Source: Candidatus Binataceae bacterium (GTDB lineage Bacteria > Desulfobacterota > Binatia > Binatales > Binataceae). Taken from it: 64,000 bases of DNA. Position 1 is the stretch's first letter; the number at the start of each line of letters is the position of its first letter. The translations under genes were made by a program, and so were the position numbers. The notes under the pieces were generated by a model. The model was not told the DNA's origin and searched no databases. It was given only the letters and a program-made list of their open reading frames with translations. Below are positions 22,825-31,759 of this stretch, piece by piece. Where the stretch lies: contig JADMIL010000001.1 of NCBI GenBank assembly GCA_015478645.1, forward strand, positions 1-64,000. The letters are read 5' to 3'.

Positions 22825-24330
22825 CTAACGCGAATTACCATTGCCGCGCGGCCGGCGCGGGCGCGGGACGGCTGAGGTGGTCAGGCGCAGCAGCGCGCGC
22901 GAGCTGATACCAAGCCGATGCGCCGCCCGATCGGTATCGCCCCCGGTGGCGGCCAGCACCCGGCGCACGATCTCGCGCCGCGCAATGTCATGCGAGAGCC
23001 GCCAGAGCGAACGCACATCGCCGGGTTCGCGCGGCGGAGTGAACGCGAGCTGTTCAACGATATCGTCGCGGCCGATCACGCGGGCGCCGGAATGCAGCGG
23101 CACGATCGCCAGTCGCGTGATGAAATTGAGCAGCTCACGGACGTTGCCGGGAAAGGGATAGTCGGCCAGCGTTTTGATCGCCGCCGGGCTGATCGACAGC
23201 GCCGGGTTGACGTGCCGCAGGTAGTGCCGCGCGAGCATCGCGATGTCGACTCGCCGCAGGCGCAGCGGCGGAATCGTTAGGGTGACATCGAACAGATCAT
23301 AGAGCGCGCGCTGGAATTGTCCCCGCTCGGCCAGTTCGGCGAGCGGTTGCGTCGAGCTGGCGAGCAAGCGCACCGCGGCTGGCGACGGCGATGGCCGATG
23401 GCCGCCGCGCGACGGTCCGAGCGCCTCGAGCGCACTGATTTGCGCGGCCGGCGAGAGTTCACCGAGATGGTTGAGAAACAGCGTGCCGCCAGACCATGGC
23501 GATGCTGCGTTCGCCCGGGATGGCGGGTCGGCGAGCGAGGCCAGGTTCGCGCGCGCACCGAACGATGCGCGGGCGGAAATCTGCCGCGTGCCCTGACCGC
23601 CGGCGGCCCGCGCCTGGCTGAGCGCTTCGCGCAGGCGGGCGCCGATCGTACCTTCGTCGAGCGCCGGGCAATCGACGTTAACCAGGCTCGCCGGATCGCC
23701 GCTCGCCGCATGGATCAGCTTGATTAGCGACTCCTTGCCCGATCCGGTTTCACCTTCGACGATGATCCGCGCCGGCCCGCGCGCCACCGTAATTGCCGCG
23801 CGGATCAACTCAAACATGTTTTCATCGGCGGTCAGAAACGGGGCGTAGAGTTTCAGCGCACGGGAGAGAATAAAGCAGGCCGCCGGATGGGCGCTGTCGG
23901 CGACCAGATCGGCCGCGTAATTGAGCGTCCGGGCGCGCGGTCCAAAGGCGATCCGGATGGCCGAAATATCGCCCATCCGGCGCGCGGCGACCGTGCCGAA
24001 TTCCACGCACAGATCCGGCGTGGCATAAGGCGCCGCGGGCGCACCGCACTCTTCGTCATCGGCGATCGGCACTTGCGGCTCCACGGACGCGGCCTGCGCC
24101 GCTTGCGCCGGCTTCGGCGAATTGTCCGACGATTGGGGCCGCGCGATACCGAGTTGGGGCAACAGCCGGATCAATTCGGCTGGCGCCGATCGACCCAATC
24201 GCACACGTGCCAAGGGTTCCAACGACTCATCACCTCGATTTATTTCAGCTATACGCTGGCGGCGGGCACGAACTTTTCCGCGGGCATCGTCAAAATGCCG
24301 GGCGTCATGATCAGATCTGTCAGCCAGCAT
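22825..24330 (-). CDS. Degenerate sigma54-type AAA+ regulator (no GAFTGA, altered Walker B and R-fingers); start uncertain
   Basis: GETGSGKESLIKLIH; GGTLFLNHLGELSPAAQ; FPGNVRELLNFITRLAI; C-terminal Fis-like HTH. Confidence 0.8.
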   Translation of the reverse strand: MLADRSDHDARHFDDARGKVRARRQRIAEINRGDESLEPLARVRLGRSAPAELIRLLPQLGIARPQSSDNSPKPAQAAQAASVEPQVPIADDEECGAPAAPYATPDLCVEFGTVAARRMGDISAIRIAFGPRARTLNYAADLVADSAHPAACFILSRALKLYAPFLTADENMFELIRAAITVARGPARIIVEGETGSGKESLIKLIHAASGDPASLVNVDCPALDEGTIGARLREALSQARAAGGQGTRQISARASFGARANLASLADPPSRANAASPWSGGTLFLNHLGELSPAAQISALEALGPSRGGHRPSPSPAAVRLLASSTQPLAELAERGQFQRALYDLFDVTLTIPPLRLRRVDIAMLARHYLRHVNPALSISPAAIKTLADYPFPGNVRELLNFITRLAIVPLHSGARVIGRDDIVEQLAFTPPREPGDVRSLWRLSHDIARREIVRRVLAATGGDTDRAAHRLGISSRALLRLTTSAVPRPRRPRGNGNSR

Positions 24331-24420
24331 GATTTTTCAGACGTCATGATTTTTCAGACTGTTTCCGATCTGTCAGGCATCATTTACAATCTGTCAGGTA
24401 CAATCTGTCAGGCATCATGC
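24304..24420. repeat. Cluster of short direct repeats (CATGATTTTTCAGAC x2; ATCTGTCAG x4)
   Basis: CATGATTTTTCAGAC at 24328 and 24345; ATCTGTCAGGCATCAT at 24368 and 24403; ATCTGTCAG also at 24315 and 24389. Confidence 0.85.
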
Positions 24421-24863
24421 TCGATGCGTACCGCACCCACCGCAGAGACAGCTTTGCAAGGGCGATACCATCGATCGGGGCAATGTCGCGATCGAAGCGG
24501 CAGTTCGATCCGGCATCCGGCCGCTCGCGCGGATGGAACGAATTTGCGACATGGCCCGGCGCGGTTGCGACGTGCGAAGACCGCCACATGCTTCATTCGG
24601 GAACATCGGGAGAACGCGGCGAGCCCGCGCTAGCGCCGTCGCGCCCGACGATTTTCGGTGCGGCGGCGGCGCTGACCATGCGCACTCGATCGATCGCGCC
24701 CCGCGTCAATCTTCTAATTCGCCGGTTGACGCGCTTATGTCCGCATCGCGCGTCCTCGACGAGCATCGTCGGCCGCGGCCGGAATTTCCGCCGCCCACGG
24801 AATTATGATCGACGAGACCGTCGTCGTGGTGTCGCACCGCGCGACATCGTCGGCAGGTGGACC

Positions 24864-25142
24864 ATGGGCGAGCGCGAACTCGGCCAACCGAACTATCGCA
24901 TAGTCATCGAAAAGGACGTCGCGATACGCACGCATGACGGCGTGACGCTGCGTAGTGACGTTTATCGGCCAGATACGAGCGGCAAATTTCCGGTACTGGT
25001 GGTGCGGCGCTCCCCGGAGAAAAAATGGCATCCTTACCCGAAAACTAAAATCGTTTATAATAGTCTGCCAATCAGGTCAGCACCGAGCGTCCGCGAGTCC
25101 GGCCCACGCGCCGATATCGAACGCGACGGGACCTGCGTATGA
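24864..25142 (+). pseudogene. Remnant of the N-terminus of a CocE/NonD (S15) hydrolase
   Basis: YRIVIEKDVAIRTHDGVTLRSDVYRPDTSGKFPVLVVRRSPEKK is the canonical start of this family; homology then stops and the catalytic domain is absent. Confidence 0.6.
25034..25061 (+). promoter_or_regulatory. Possible sigma70-type promoter for the RND operon
   Basis: perfect TATAAT at 25056-25061; weak -35 TTACCC 16 bp upstream. Confidence 0.35.
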
Positions 25143-26368
25143 GCTATTGCGAGGAGAGCTGTTTGCCGCCTGAATCAGATTCCGCATTCGCCGAACGCGC
25201 GAACGCGCCGGCGCGCGCGCGTGCGCCAATCCCGCATGTGCTAATCAAAGGCGCATGGATCGGCGCGTTATCGATCGCGCTCGGGCTCTGCGCCGGATGC
25301 ACGGACAAGGGCGCGGCGAACCTCGCGATGCGCCCGCCGGTGCCGGTCCTGGTGGCCAAGGCGGTGAGGCGTGACGTGCCTAATCAACTGCATGAAATCG
25401 GCTCGGTCGAAGCCTTCGCCGCGGTCGCGATCAAGGCGCGGGTCGAGGGCAACCTCGATCGAATCGAATTCAAAGAGGGCGATTACGTGCATCAAGGCCA
25501 GACGCTCGCAGTGCTCGACCAGCGGCCGTTCGCCGCGGCGCTGGCGCTGGCGCAAGCCAACGTGGTCCACGACCAGGCCAACGCCGACCGGGCGCGCACC
25601 GACGAACAGCGCAATTCCTATCTGCTGCGCGAGGGCGTCGGCTCGCGCCAGCAATACGACCAGTCTTACGCCGACGCGCGGAGCCTGAGCGCGACCGTGG
25701 CCGCCGATCGCGCGGCGGTGGAGACCGCGCGGCTCAACTTGCAATACACCGTGATCAAGGCGCCGATCGACGGGCGCACCGGCAACCTTGGCGCGCATTT
25801 GGGCGACCTGATCAAGGCCGACGCCGACACCGCGATCGTCACCATCAATCAGATCGAGCCGATCTACGTGGCCTTCTCGATCCCGGAAAACCAGCTCGCC
25901 GAGGTCCGCCGCAATATGGCATTGCGCCAGCTTGAGGTCGACGCGACGATTCCCGGCGATCCGGGTCCGGCCGAGCATGGCGTGCTCGCCTTTATCGACA
26001 ACGGGGTCGACAAAACCACCGGAACGATCGAGCTCAAGGGTCTCTTCCAGAACGAGAACCGCCGCCTGTGGCCGGGCCAGTTCGTCAACGCGACGCTGAC
26101 CCTGAACGAAACTCCGAACGCCGTGCTGATACCCTCCGAGGCGATCCAGAATGGTCAGCAAGGGACGTTCGTCTACGTCGTCGGCGCCGATCTCAAGGTC
26201 GCCAGCCGGCCGATCGTGACGGGCGCGGTCTTCGCCGGTGAGACGCTGATCGCAAAGGGCCTCGCGGCGGGCGAGACCGTGGTCATCGACGGCCAGTTGC
26301 TGCTCACTCCCGGAGCGACCGTGCGGATCAAGGATGCGCTCGGCGGCGGTGCGGGCCACGCCACATGA
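25139..26368 (+). CDS. RND efflux periplasmic adaptor (membrane fusion) lipoprotein
   Basis: lipobox LGLCAGC; VEAFAAVAIKARVEGNLDRIEFKEGDYVHQGQTLAVLD; PIDGRTGN. Confidence 0.95.
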   Translation: MSYCEESCLPPESDSAFAERANAPARARAPIPHVLIKGAWIGALSIALGLCAGCTDKGAANLAMRPPVPVLVAKAVRRDVPNQLHEIGSVEAFAAVAIKARVEGNLDRIEFKEGDYVHQGQTLAVLDQRPFAAALALAQANVVHDQANADRARTDEQRNSYLLREGVGSRQQYDQSYADARSLSATVAADRAAVETARLNLQYTVIKAPIDGRTGNLGAHLGDLIKADADTAIVTINQIEPIYVAFSIPENQLAEVRRNMALRQLEVDATIPGDPGPAEHGVLAFIDNGVDKTTGTIELKGLFQNENRRLWPGQFVNATLTLNETPNAVLIPSEAIQNGQQGTFVYVVGADLKVASRPIVTGAVFAGETLIAKGLAAGETVVIDGQLLLTPGATVRIKDALGGGAGHAT

Positions 26369-29300
26369 ATATCGCGGAAATCTTTATCCGCCGGCCGGTG
26401 ATGACGACGCTGATCTCGATGGCGATCGTGATCTTCGGCCTTGCCGCCTACCGCACGCTGCCGGTCAGCGATCTGCCCAGCGTCGATTATCCGACGATCC
26501 TGGTTTCGGCGAGTCTGCCCGGCGCCAATCCGGAGACCATGGCTTCGTCCGTGGCGACGCCGCTCGAGCGCGAGTTCTCGTCGATCGCGGGCCTGGATCA
26601 GATGACCTCGGCGAACACCCAGGGCAACACCAGCATCACGCTGCAGTTCGACCTCTCGCGCAATATCGACGCCGCCGCCCAGGACGTGCAATCCAAGATT
26701 GCCGCCGCGCAGTCGCAATTGCCGCATGAGATGCCCTCGCCACCTTCGTATGAGAAGGTCAATCCGGCCGATCAGGCGATCCTCTACCTGGGCATGAGTT
26801 CGGCCACGCTGCCGCTGTCCGAGGTCGACGAGTACGCCGAGACCAACCTCGGCGAGCGCATCTCGATGATCGGCGGCGTGGCCCAGGTGCAGGTCTACGG
26901 GTCGCAGAAGTACGCGGTGCGCGTGCAGGTCGATCCGCAGGCGCTCGTCGCGCACGGCGTCGGCATCAATGAGGTCGCCGACGCGATTGCCAGCGCCAAC
27001 GTCGATCTGCCGACCGGCACGCTCTACGGCAGCAATCAGGCTTTCACGCTCAAGGCCAACGGCCAGTTGCGCGACGCCGCCGCCTATCGCCCGCTGGTGG
27101 TCGCCTACCGCAACGGCGCGCCGGTGCGCCTGAGCGATCTCGGCCGGGTGATCGACAGCGTGCAGGACGACAAGGTCGCCGGCTGGGTGCGCGGCGACCG
27201 CGCGGTGGTCCTCGCGATCGAGCGCCAGCCGGGCACCAACACGGTCGAAGTCGTCGATAACATCAAGCGCCTGTTGCCGATGTTTCGCGGGGAACTGCCC
27301 GCGGCGATCGATCTGACGATTCTCTACGACCGCTCGGTCAGCATCCGCCAGTCGGTCAACAGCGTGCAGTCGACGCTGCTGCTGACGATCGCCCTGGTCG
27401 TGATGGTGATCTTTCTTTTCCTGCGCAACCTCTCAGCCACCATCATCCCGAGCCTCGCGCTGCCGATGTCGATCATCGGCACCTTCGGCGTGATGGCGCT
27501 GCTCGGCTACAGCCTCGACAATCTCTCGCTGCTGGCGATTACGCTCTCGGTCGGCTTCGTCGTCGACGACGCCATCGTGATGCTCGAGAACGTCGTGCGC
27601 CATATGGAGATGGGCAAGGGCGTGATGGAAGCGGCGCTCGACGGCTCGCGCGAAATCGCCTTCACGATCCTCTCGATGACCATCTCGCTGGCCGCCGTCT
27701 TCATCCCGGTGCTCTTCATGGGCGGCATCCTCGGGCGCCTGCTGCACGAATTCGCGGTGACCATCGGCGTCGCGATCCTGGTCTCGGGCTTCGTCTCGCT
27801 GACGCTCACCCCGATGCTCTGCAGCCGCTTCATTCGCGCCCCCTCGAGCGAGCGCCACGGGCGGTTCTACCAGGTGACCGAGCGCGGCTTCGACAAGCTG
27901 ATCGCCGGCTACGCGCAAAGCCTGGGCTGGGTGATGCGTCATCGGCGGGCCACGATGGTCACGCTGGGGCTGCTGGTCGCGGGCACCGCATGGGGCTTCC
28001 GCACGGTGCCGCGCGGCTTTCTGCCGCTCGCCGACAACAGCCAGATCCTGATGTTCACGCAGGCCGCGCAGGGCATTTCGTACGACTCGATGATCGCGCA
28101 TCAGCTCGTGCTCAACCAGCTAGTCGCCACCGATCCGGTGGTGCAGACGTTCTTTTCGAGCGTCGGCGCGTCGGGGCCGAGCGGCACGCTCAACTCGAGC
28201 ATCCTGTTCGTCCACCTGGTCGATCGATCGAAGCGGCGCGAGAGCGTCGATCAGATCATCAATCGATGGCGCGTCAAGCTCGGATCGATTCCGGGCCTGA
28301 TGGTCTTCATCCAGAATCCGCCGCCGATCCAGATCGGCGCGCACTTCACCAAGAGCACCTACCAGTTGACGCTCCAGGGCCCCAATACCGACGAGCTCTA
28401 CAAATACGCCACGCTGCTCAAGCAGCGGATGGCCGCGATGCCCGAGTTGCGCGGCGTCAACAGCGATCTCCAGATCGCCAATCCGCAGGTCAACGTCGAC
28501 ATCGATCGCGACAAGGCGCATACCCTGGGCCTCACCGCACAGTCGATCGAGACCGCGCTGGGCTACGCTTACGGTTCCGAGCAGGTCTCGACGATCTACG
28601 CGCCCACCGACGAGTTCTGGGTTGAGCTCGAACTCGAGCCGCAATACCAGGCCGACCCGGCGGCGCTCAACCTGCTCTACGTCCGTTCGGCGACCGGCCA
28701 ACTGGTCCCGCTCAATACCGTCGCCAAACTCACGCGCACGCTCGGCCCGCTGGCGATCAACCATTCCGGCCAGCTCCCCTCGGTGACCATCTCGTTCGAC
28801 GCCGCGCCGGGCGTCTCGCTCGGCAAGGCCCTGGGCAACGTCCGCCGGGTCGCCGAAGATACCCTGCCGGCCGCGATCAGCGCGCAATACTCGGGCGCGG
28901 CGCAGGCCTTCGAGAGCTCGATCGGGAATCTCGGGATGCTGCTGGCGGCGGCCATCCTGGTCATCTACCTGGTCCTCGGCATCCTCTACGAAAGCTTCAT
29001 TCATCCGATCACGATCCTGTCCGGACTGCCGGCGGCCGGCTTCGGCGCGCTCATCACCCTGATGGCCTTCGGTCTGGAACTCGACCTGCTCGCCTTTGTC
29101 GGCATCATCATGCTGGTCGGACTGGTCAAGAAGAACGCCATCATGATGATCGACTTCGCACTCGGCGCGCAGCGCGGCGAGGGCAAAAGCGCGGCCGACG
29201 CGATCGTCGAGGGCTGCCTGGTGCGCTTTCGGCCAATCATGATGACGACCATGGCGGCCTTTATGGGCACGCTGCCGATTGCGATCGGCACCGGCGCCGG

Positions 29301-29532
29301 TGCCGACGCGCGCCGCTCGCTCGGCGTCGCCGTGGTCGGCGGCCTGGTCTTCTCGCAATTGCTCACGCTCTACATCACGCCCGTGGTCTACACGTACATG
29401 GACGGCCTGCAGGAACGCGTAAAGACGTGGACCGGCTCCCGCCGGGGCGACGGCGGCGCCGCCGCAATTGCGACCACCGCCGCGATCGCCGATCGCCGCG
29501 CCGAGGATCGGCGCCGCCGCGCCGCTTCGTAG
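26365..29532 (+). CDS. RND efflux transporter permease (HAE1/MdtB-like)
   Basis: FIRRPVMTTLISMAIVIFG, SVGFVVDDAIVMLENVVRHME, GLVKKNAIMMIDFAL; ATGA overlap with adaptor gene. Confidence 0.97.
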   Translation: MNIAEIFIRRPVMTTLISMAIVIFGLAAYRTLPVSDLPSVDYPTILVSASLPGANPETMASSVATPLEREFSSIAGLDQMTSANTQGNTSITLQFDLSRNIDAAAQDVQSKIAAAQSQLPHEMPSPPSYEKVNPADQAILYLGMSSATLPLSEVDEYAETNLGERISMIGGVAQVQVYGSQKYAVRVQVDPQALVAHGVGINEVADAIASANVDLPTGTLYGSNQAFTLKANGQLRDAAAYRPLVVAYRNGAPVRLSDLGRVIDSVQDDKVAGWVRGDRAVVLAIERQPGTNTVEVVDNIKRLLPMFRGELPAAIDLTILYDRSVSIRQSVNSVQSTLLLTIALVVMVIFLFLRNLSATIIPSLALPMSIIGTFGVMALLGYSLDNLSLLAITLSVGFVVDDAIVMLENVVRHMEMGKGVMEAALDGSREIAFTILSMTISLAAVFIPVLFMGGILGRLLHEFAVTIGVAILVSGFVSLTLTPMLCSRFIRAPSSERHGRFYQVTERGFDKLIAGYAQSLGWVMRHRRATMVTLGLLVAGTAWGFRTVPRGFLPLADNSQILMFTQAAQGISYDSMIAHQLVLNQLVATDPVVQTFFSSVGASGPSGTLNSSILFVHLVDRSKRRESVDQIINRWRVKLGSIPGLMVFIQNPPPIQIGAHFTKSTYQLTLQGPNTDELYKYATLLKQRMAAMPELRGVNSDLQIANPQVNVDIDRDKAHTLGLTAQSIETALGYAYGSEQVSTIYAPTDEFWVELELEPQYQADPAALNLLYVRSATGQLVPLNTVAKLTRTLGPLAINHSGQLPSVTISFDAAPGVSLGKALGNVRRVAEDTLPAAISAQYSGAAQAFESSIGNLGMLLAAAILVIYLVLGILYESFIHPITILSGLPAAGFGALITLMAFGLELDLLAFVGIIMLVGLVKKNAIMMIDFALGAQRGEGKSAADAIVEGCLVRFRPIMMTTMAAFMGTLPIAIGTGAGADARRSLGVAVVGGLVFSQLLTLYITPVVYTYMDGLQERVKTWTGSRRGDGGAAAIATTAAIADRRAEDRRRRAAS

Positions 29533-29558
29533 CCGCGCCGCCCGCAGCTCATCGCCCG

Positions 29559-30878
29559 ATGAAGCGACGACCGTCGAGCGCCTCCGGCACAGGGTCCGAG
29601 GCCGACGCGAGAACGAATATCGCTACTCGCGACTTGCGCGCGGACCGGCGCCCGTCCGCTCTGAGCCGCCACGGACTCGACTGGCTTAACTTTCTGCTCG
29701 CCGACGTGCAGACAGGGGTCGGTCCGTTCCTGGCGATCTACCTTGCCGGCCGTGGATGGAACGAGCAGCGCGTGGGCATCGCCCTGACCATCGGGGGCCT
29801 CGCGGGCATCGCGGCGCAAACGCCGGCGGGCGCGATCGTCGACCGGTTCAAGTCCAAGCGCGCGCTGATTGCGGCGGGAGTGATCGCGCTGGCAATCGGA
29901 GCGCTCTCGATCGCCCTGTTCCCCGCGTTCTGGCCGGTGGTGGCCGCGCAAATTTTAATCGGCGCAATGTCCACTTTCTTCATGCCCGCAATCGCCGCAA
30001 TCTCACTCGGTATCGTCGGCCATCGACTGTTCAATCGCCGCGTGGGACGCAACCAGACCTTCAACTCGGCGGGCAACGTGGCCGCCGCCGCCGCGATGGG
30101 ATTGATCGGCTATTTCATTTCGAACCGCGGCGTTTTTCTCTTTGTAGGGATTCTCGCCATTCCGACGATCCTGTCCCTGTGGCTCATCCGCCCCGGCGAG
30201 ATCGACTATCAGTTGGCGCGCGGCGCCGGCGGCGACATGGATGGGCCAAATTCGGCGACCGTCCTCAATCTATTGAAGGATCGCCCGCTGATCATCTTCC
30301 TCGGCTGCGCGGTCCTGTTTCATTTCGCCAACGCCGCGATGCTGCCGCTGCTGGGCGAAATGCTCGCGCGCGGCAAAGGGCGCGCTTCGATGATGTTCAT
30401 GTCCGCCTGCGTCGTGACGACCCAGTTCACGATCGCGCTGATTGCGGCATGGGTCGGCCGCGGCGCCGCTGCGTGGGGCAGAAAGCCCCTGTTGCTCATC
30501 GGTTTCGGCGTGCTGCCGATCCGCGGAGTTTTATATATCCTGACGCATAACCTCTACCTGCTGGTCGGCATCCAGGTGTTCGACGGCATCGGCGCGGCCA
30601 TTTTTGGCGTGGTCTCCATCCTGGTGATCGCCGATCTGACGCGTGGCACGGGACGGTTTAATCTCACGCTGGGCGCGATCGCGACGGCGGTCGGCATCGG
30701 CGCCGCGCTCAGTCAAACAATCGCCGGCGTCATCGTTCATCATTTCGGTGACCACGCCGGCTTTCTGTTCCTGGCCTCGGTGGCGGCCGCCGCCTTTGCG
30801 ATTTTGTGGTGCTTCATGCCCGAAACCCTCGAGCAGCCGGGCGAGGCTCCCGCGCCGGCGTCGAGGGCAAAGAGTTGA
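29559..30878 (+). CDS. MFS transporter
   Basis: 12-TM-like profile; DWLNFLLADVQTGVGPFLAIYLAGRGWNEQRVGIALTIGGLAGIAAQTPAGAIVDRFKSKR. Confidence 0.9.
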   Translation: MKRRPSSASGTGSEADARTNIATRDLRADRRPSALSRHGLDWLNFLLADVQTGVGPFLAIYLAGRGWNEQRVGIALTIGGLAGIAAQTPAGAIVDRFKSKRALIAAGVIALAIGALSIALFPAFWPVVAAQILIGAMSTFFMPAIAAISLGIVGHRLFNRRVGRNQTFNSAGNVAAAAAMGLIGYFISNRGVFLFVGILAIPTILSLWLIRPGEIDYQLARGAGGDMDGPNSATVLNLLKDRPLIIFLGCAVLFHFANAAMLPLLGEMLARGKGRASMMFMSACVVTTQFTIALIAAWVGRGAAAWGRKPLLLIGFGVLPIRGVLYILTHNLYLLVGIQVFDGIGAAIFGVVSILVIADLTRGTGRFNLTLGAIATAVGIGAALSQTIAGVIVHHFGDHAGFLFLASVAAAAFAILWCFMPETLEQPGEAPAPASRAKS

Positions 30879-31009
30879 CCGTTGCGAACGACTTGAAGGA
30901 CGATCGCCACGCTGAGCATGCGGGACTTTCGCCCGCGCCGCCATGGCGGTAGAATTAAACCGTCAATCGCTCATCGGCTATGCGCCCACGGCGCGCGCGG
31001 TAGGATCTC

Positions 31010-31744
31010 TTGTCTAGCGAAAAAGATTTCAAGATCAGGGTAATCGGCGAAGCGCCGCGCGTGGTCGTCGATTTCGACCTGCTCCGGCGCATGGGCGGGC
31101 GCAACTTCCGCGACCTCGGCGGCCATCCGACCGCCGACGGAAGGCGCGTGCGCAGCAACAAGATCTTTCGTTCGGCCCATCTCGCCCAGGTGCCCGACGA
31201 AAGCCCGCTGCGCGAATTGAAACTGCGCACCCTGGTCACTCTGCAGAGCCGCCTCGAAGTGCGCCGTCTCGGACCGCCGCACGCCGAGTTCCTGGATTCG
31301 GGCGTGCGCTGGGAGCATATCCCGATCGGCGACCCGTGGTTCCGCGAGGATGGCTTCCACAAGATCGAGACTCAGCCCGGCCACGAGCATCTCGTGATCC
31401 TGACCGAATTCCTTGAGGACTGGCAGTCCTTCTTCAAGCTGCTCGCCGAGCGCGAGGTCTACCCGATGCTTTTCCATTGTTCGGCCGGGCGCGATCGCAC
31501 CGGCGTCGGCGCGGCGATGCTGCTCGAGATGCTGGGCGTCGATCGCGAACTGATCGTTGCGGATTTTCTGGTCAGCAACACGACCTTTCCGCAGATGCCG
31601 CTCAAGCGCACGCAGCTCGAGCCGATCTTCTCGCTGATCGACGAGCACGGCGATATCGAGGGCTTCATGCACGACGTGCTCATGCTCGATCAGTCCGACC
31701 TCGACGCGATCCGCACCGACCTGCTCGAAGACCCGCACGACTGA
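31010..31744 (+). CDS. Tyrosine/serine phosphatase (DSP family)
   Basis: GGRNFRDLGGHPTADGRRVRSNKIFRSAHL; catalytic HCSAGRDRTG; TTG start. Confidence 0.92.
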   Translation: MSSEKDFKIRVIGEAPRVVVDFDLLRRMGGRNFRDLGGHPTADGRRVRSNKIFRSAHLAQVPDESPLRELKLRTLVTLQSRLEVRRLGPPHAEFLDSGVRWEHIPIGDPWFREDGFHKIETQPGHEHLVILTEFLEDWQSFFKLLAEREVYPMLFHCSAGRDRTGVGAAMLLEMLGVDRELIVADFLVSNTTFPQMPLKRTQLEPIFSLIDEHGDIEGFMHDVLMLDQSDLDAIRTDLLEDPHD

Positions 31745-31759
31745 GACAACGAAAGCGAT

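Noticed and set aside
24417-24863. N-terminal part of the 24417-25142 ORF as a real gene
   Set aside because: Translation is Arg-rich and non-homologous until MGERELGQ at 24864; only the short S15-like segment looks genuine
30531-30944. Minus-strand ORF opposite the MFS gene
   Set aside because: Antisense to a well-supported transporter and without domain similarity
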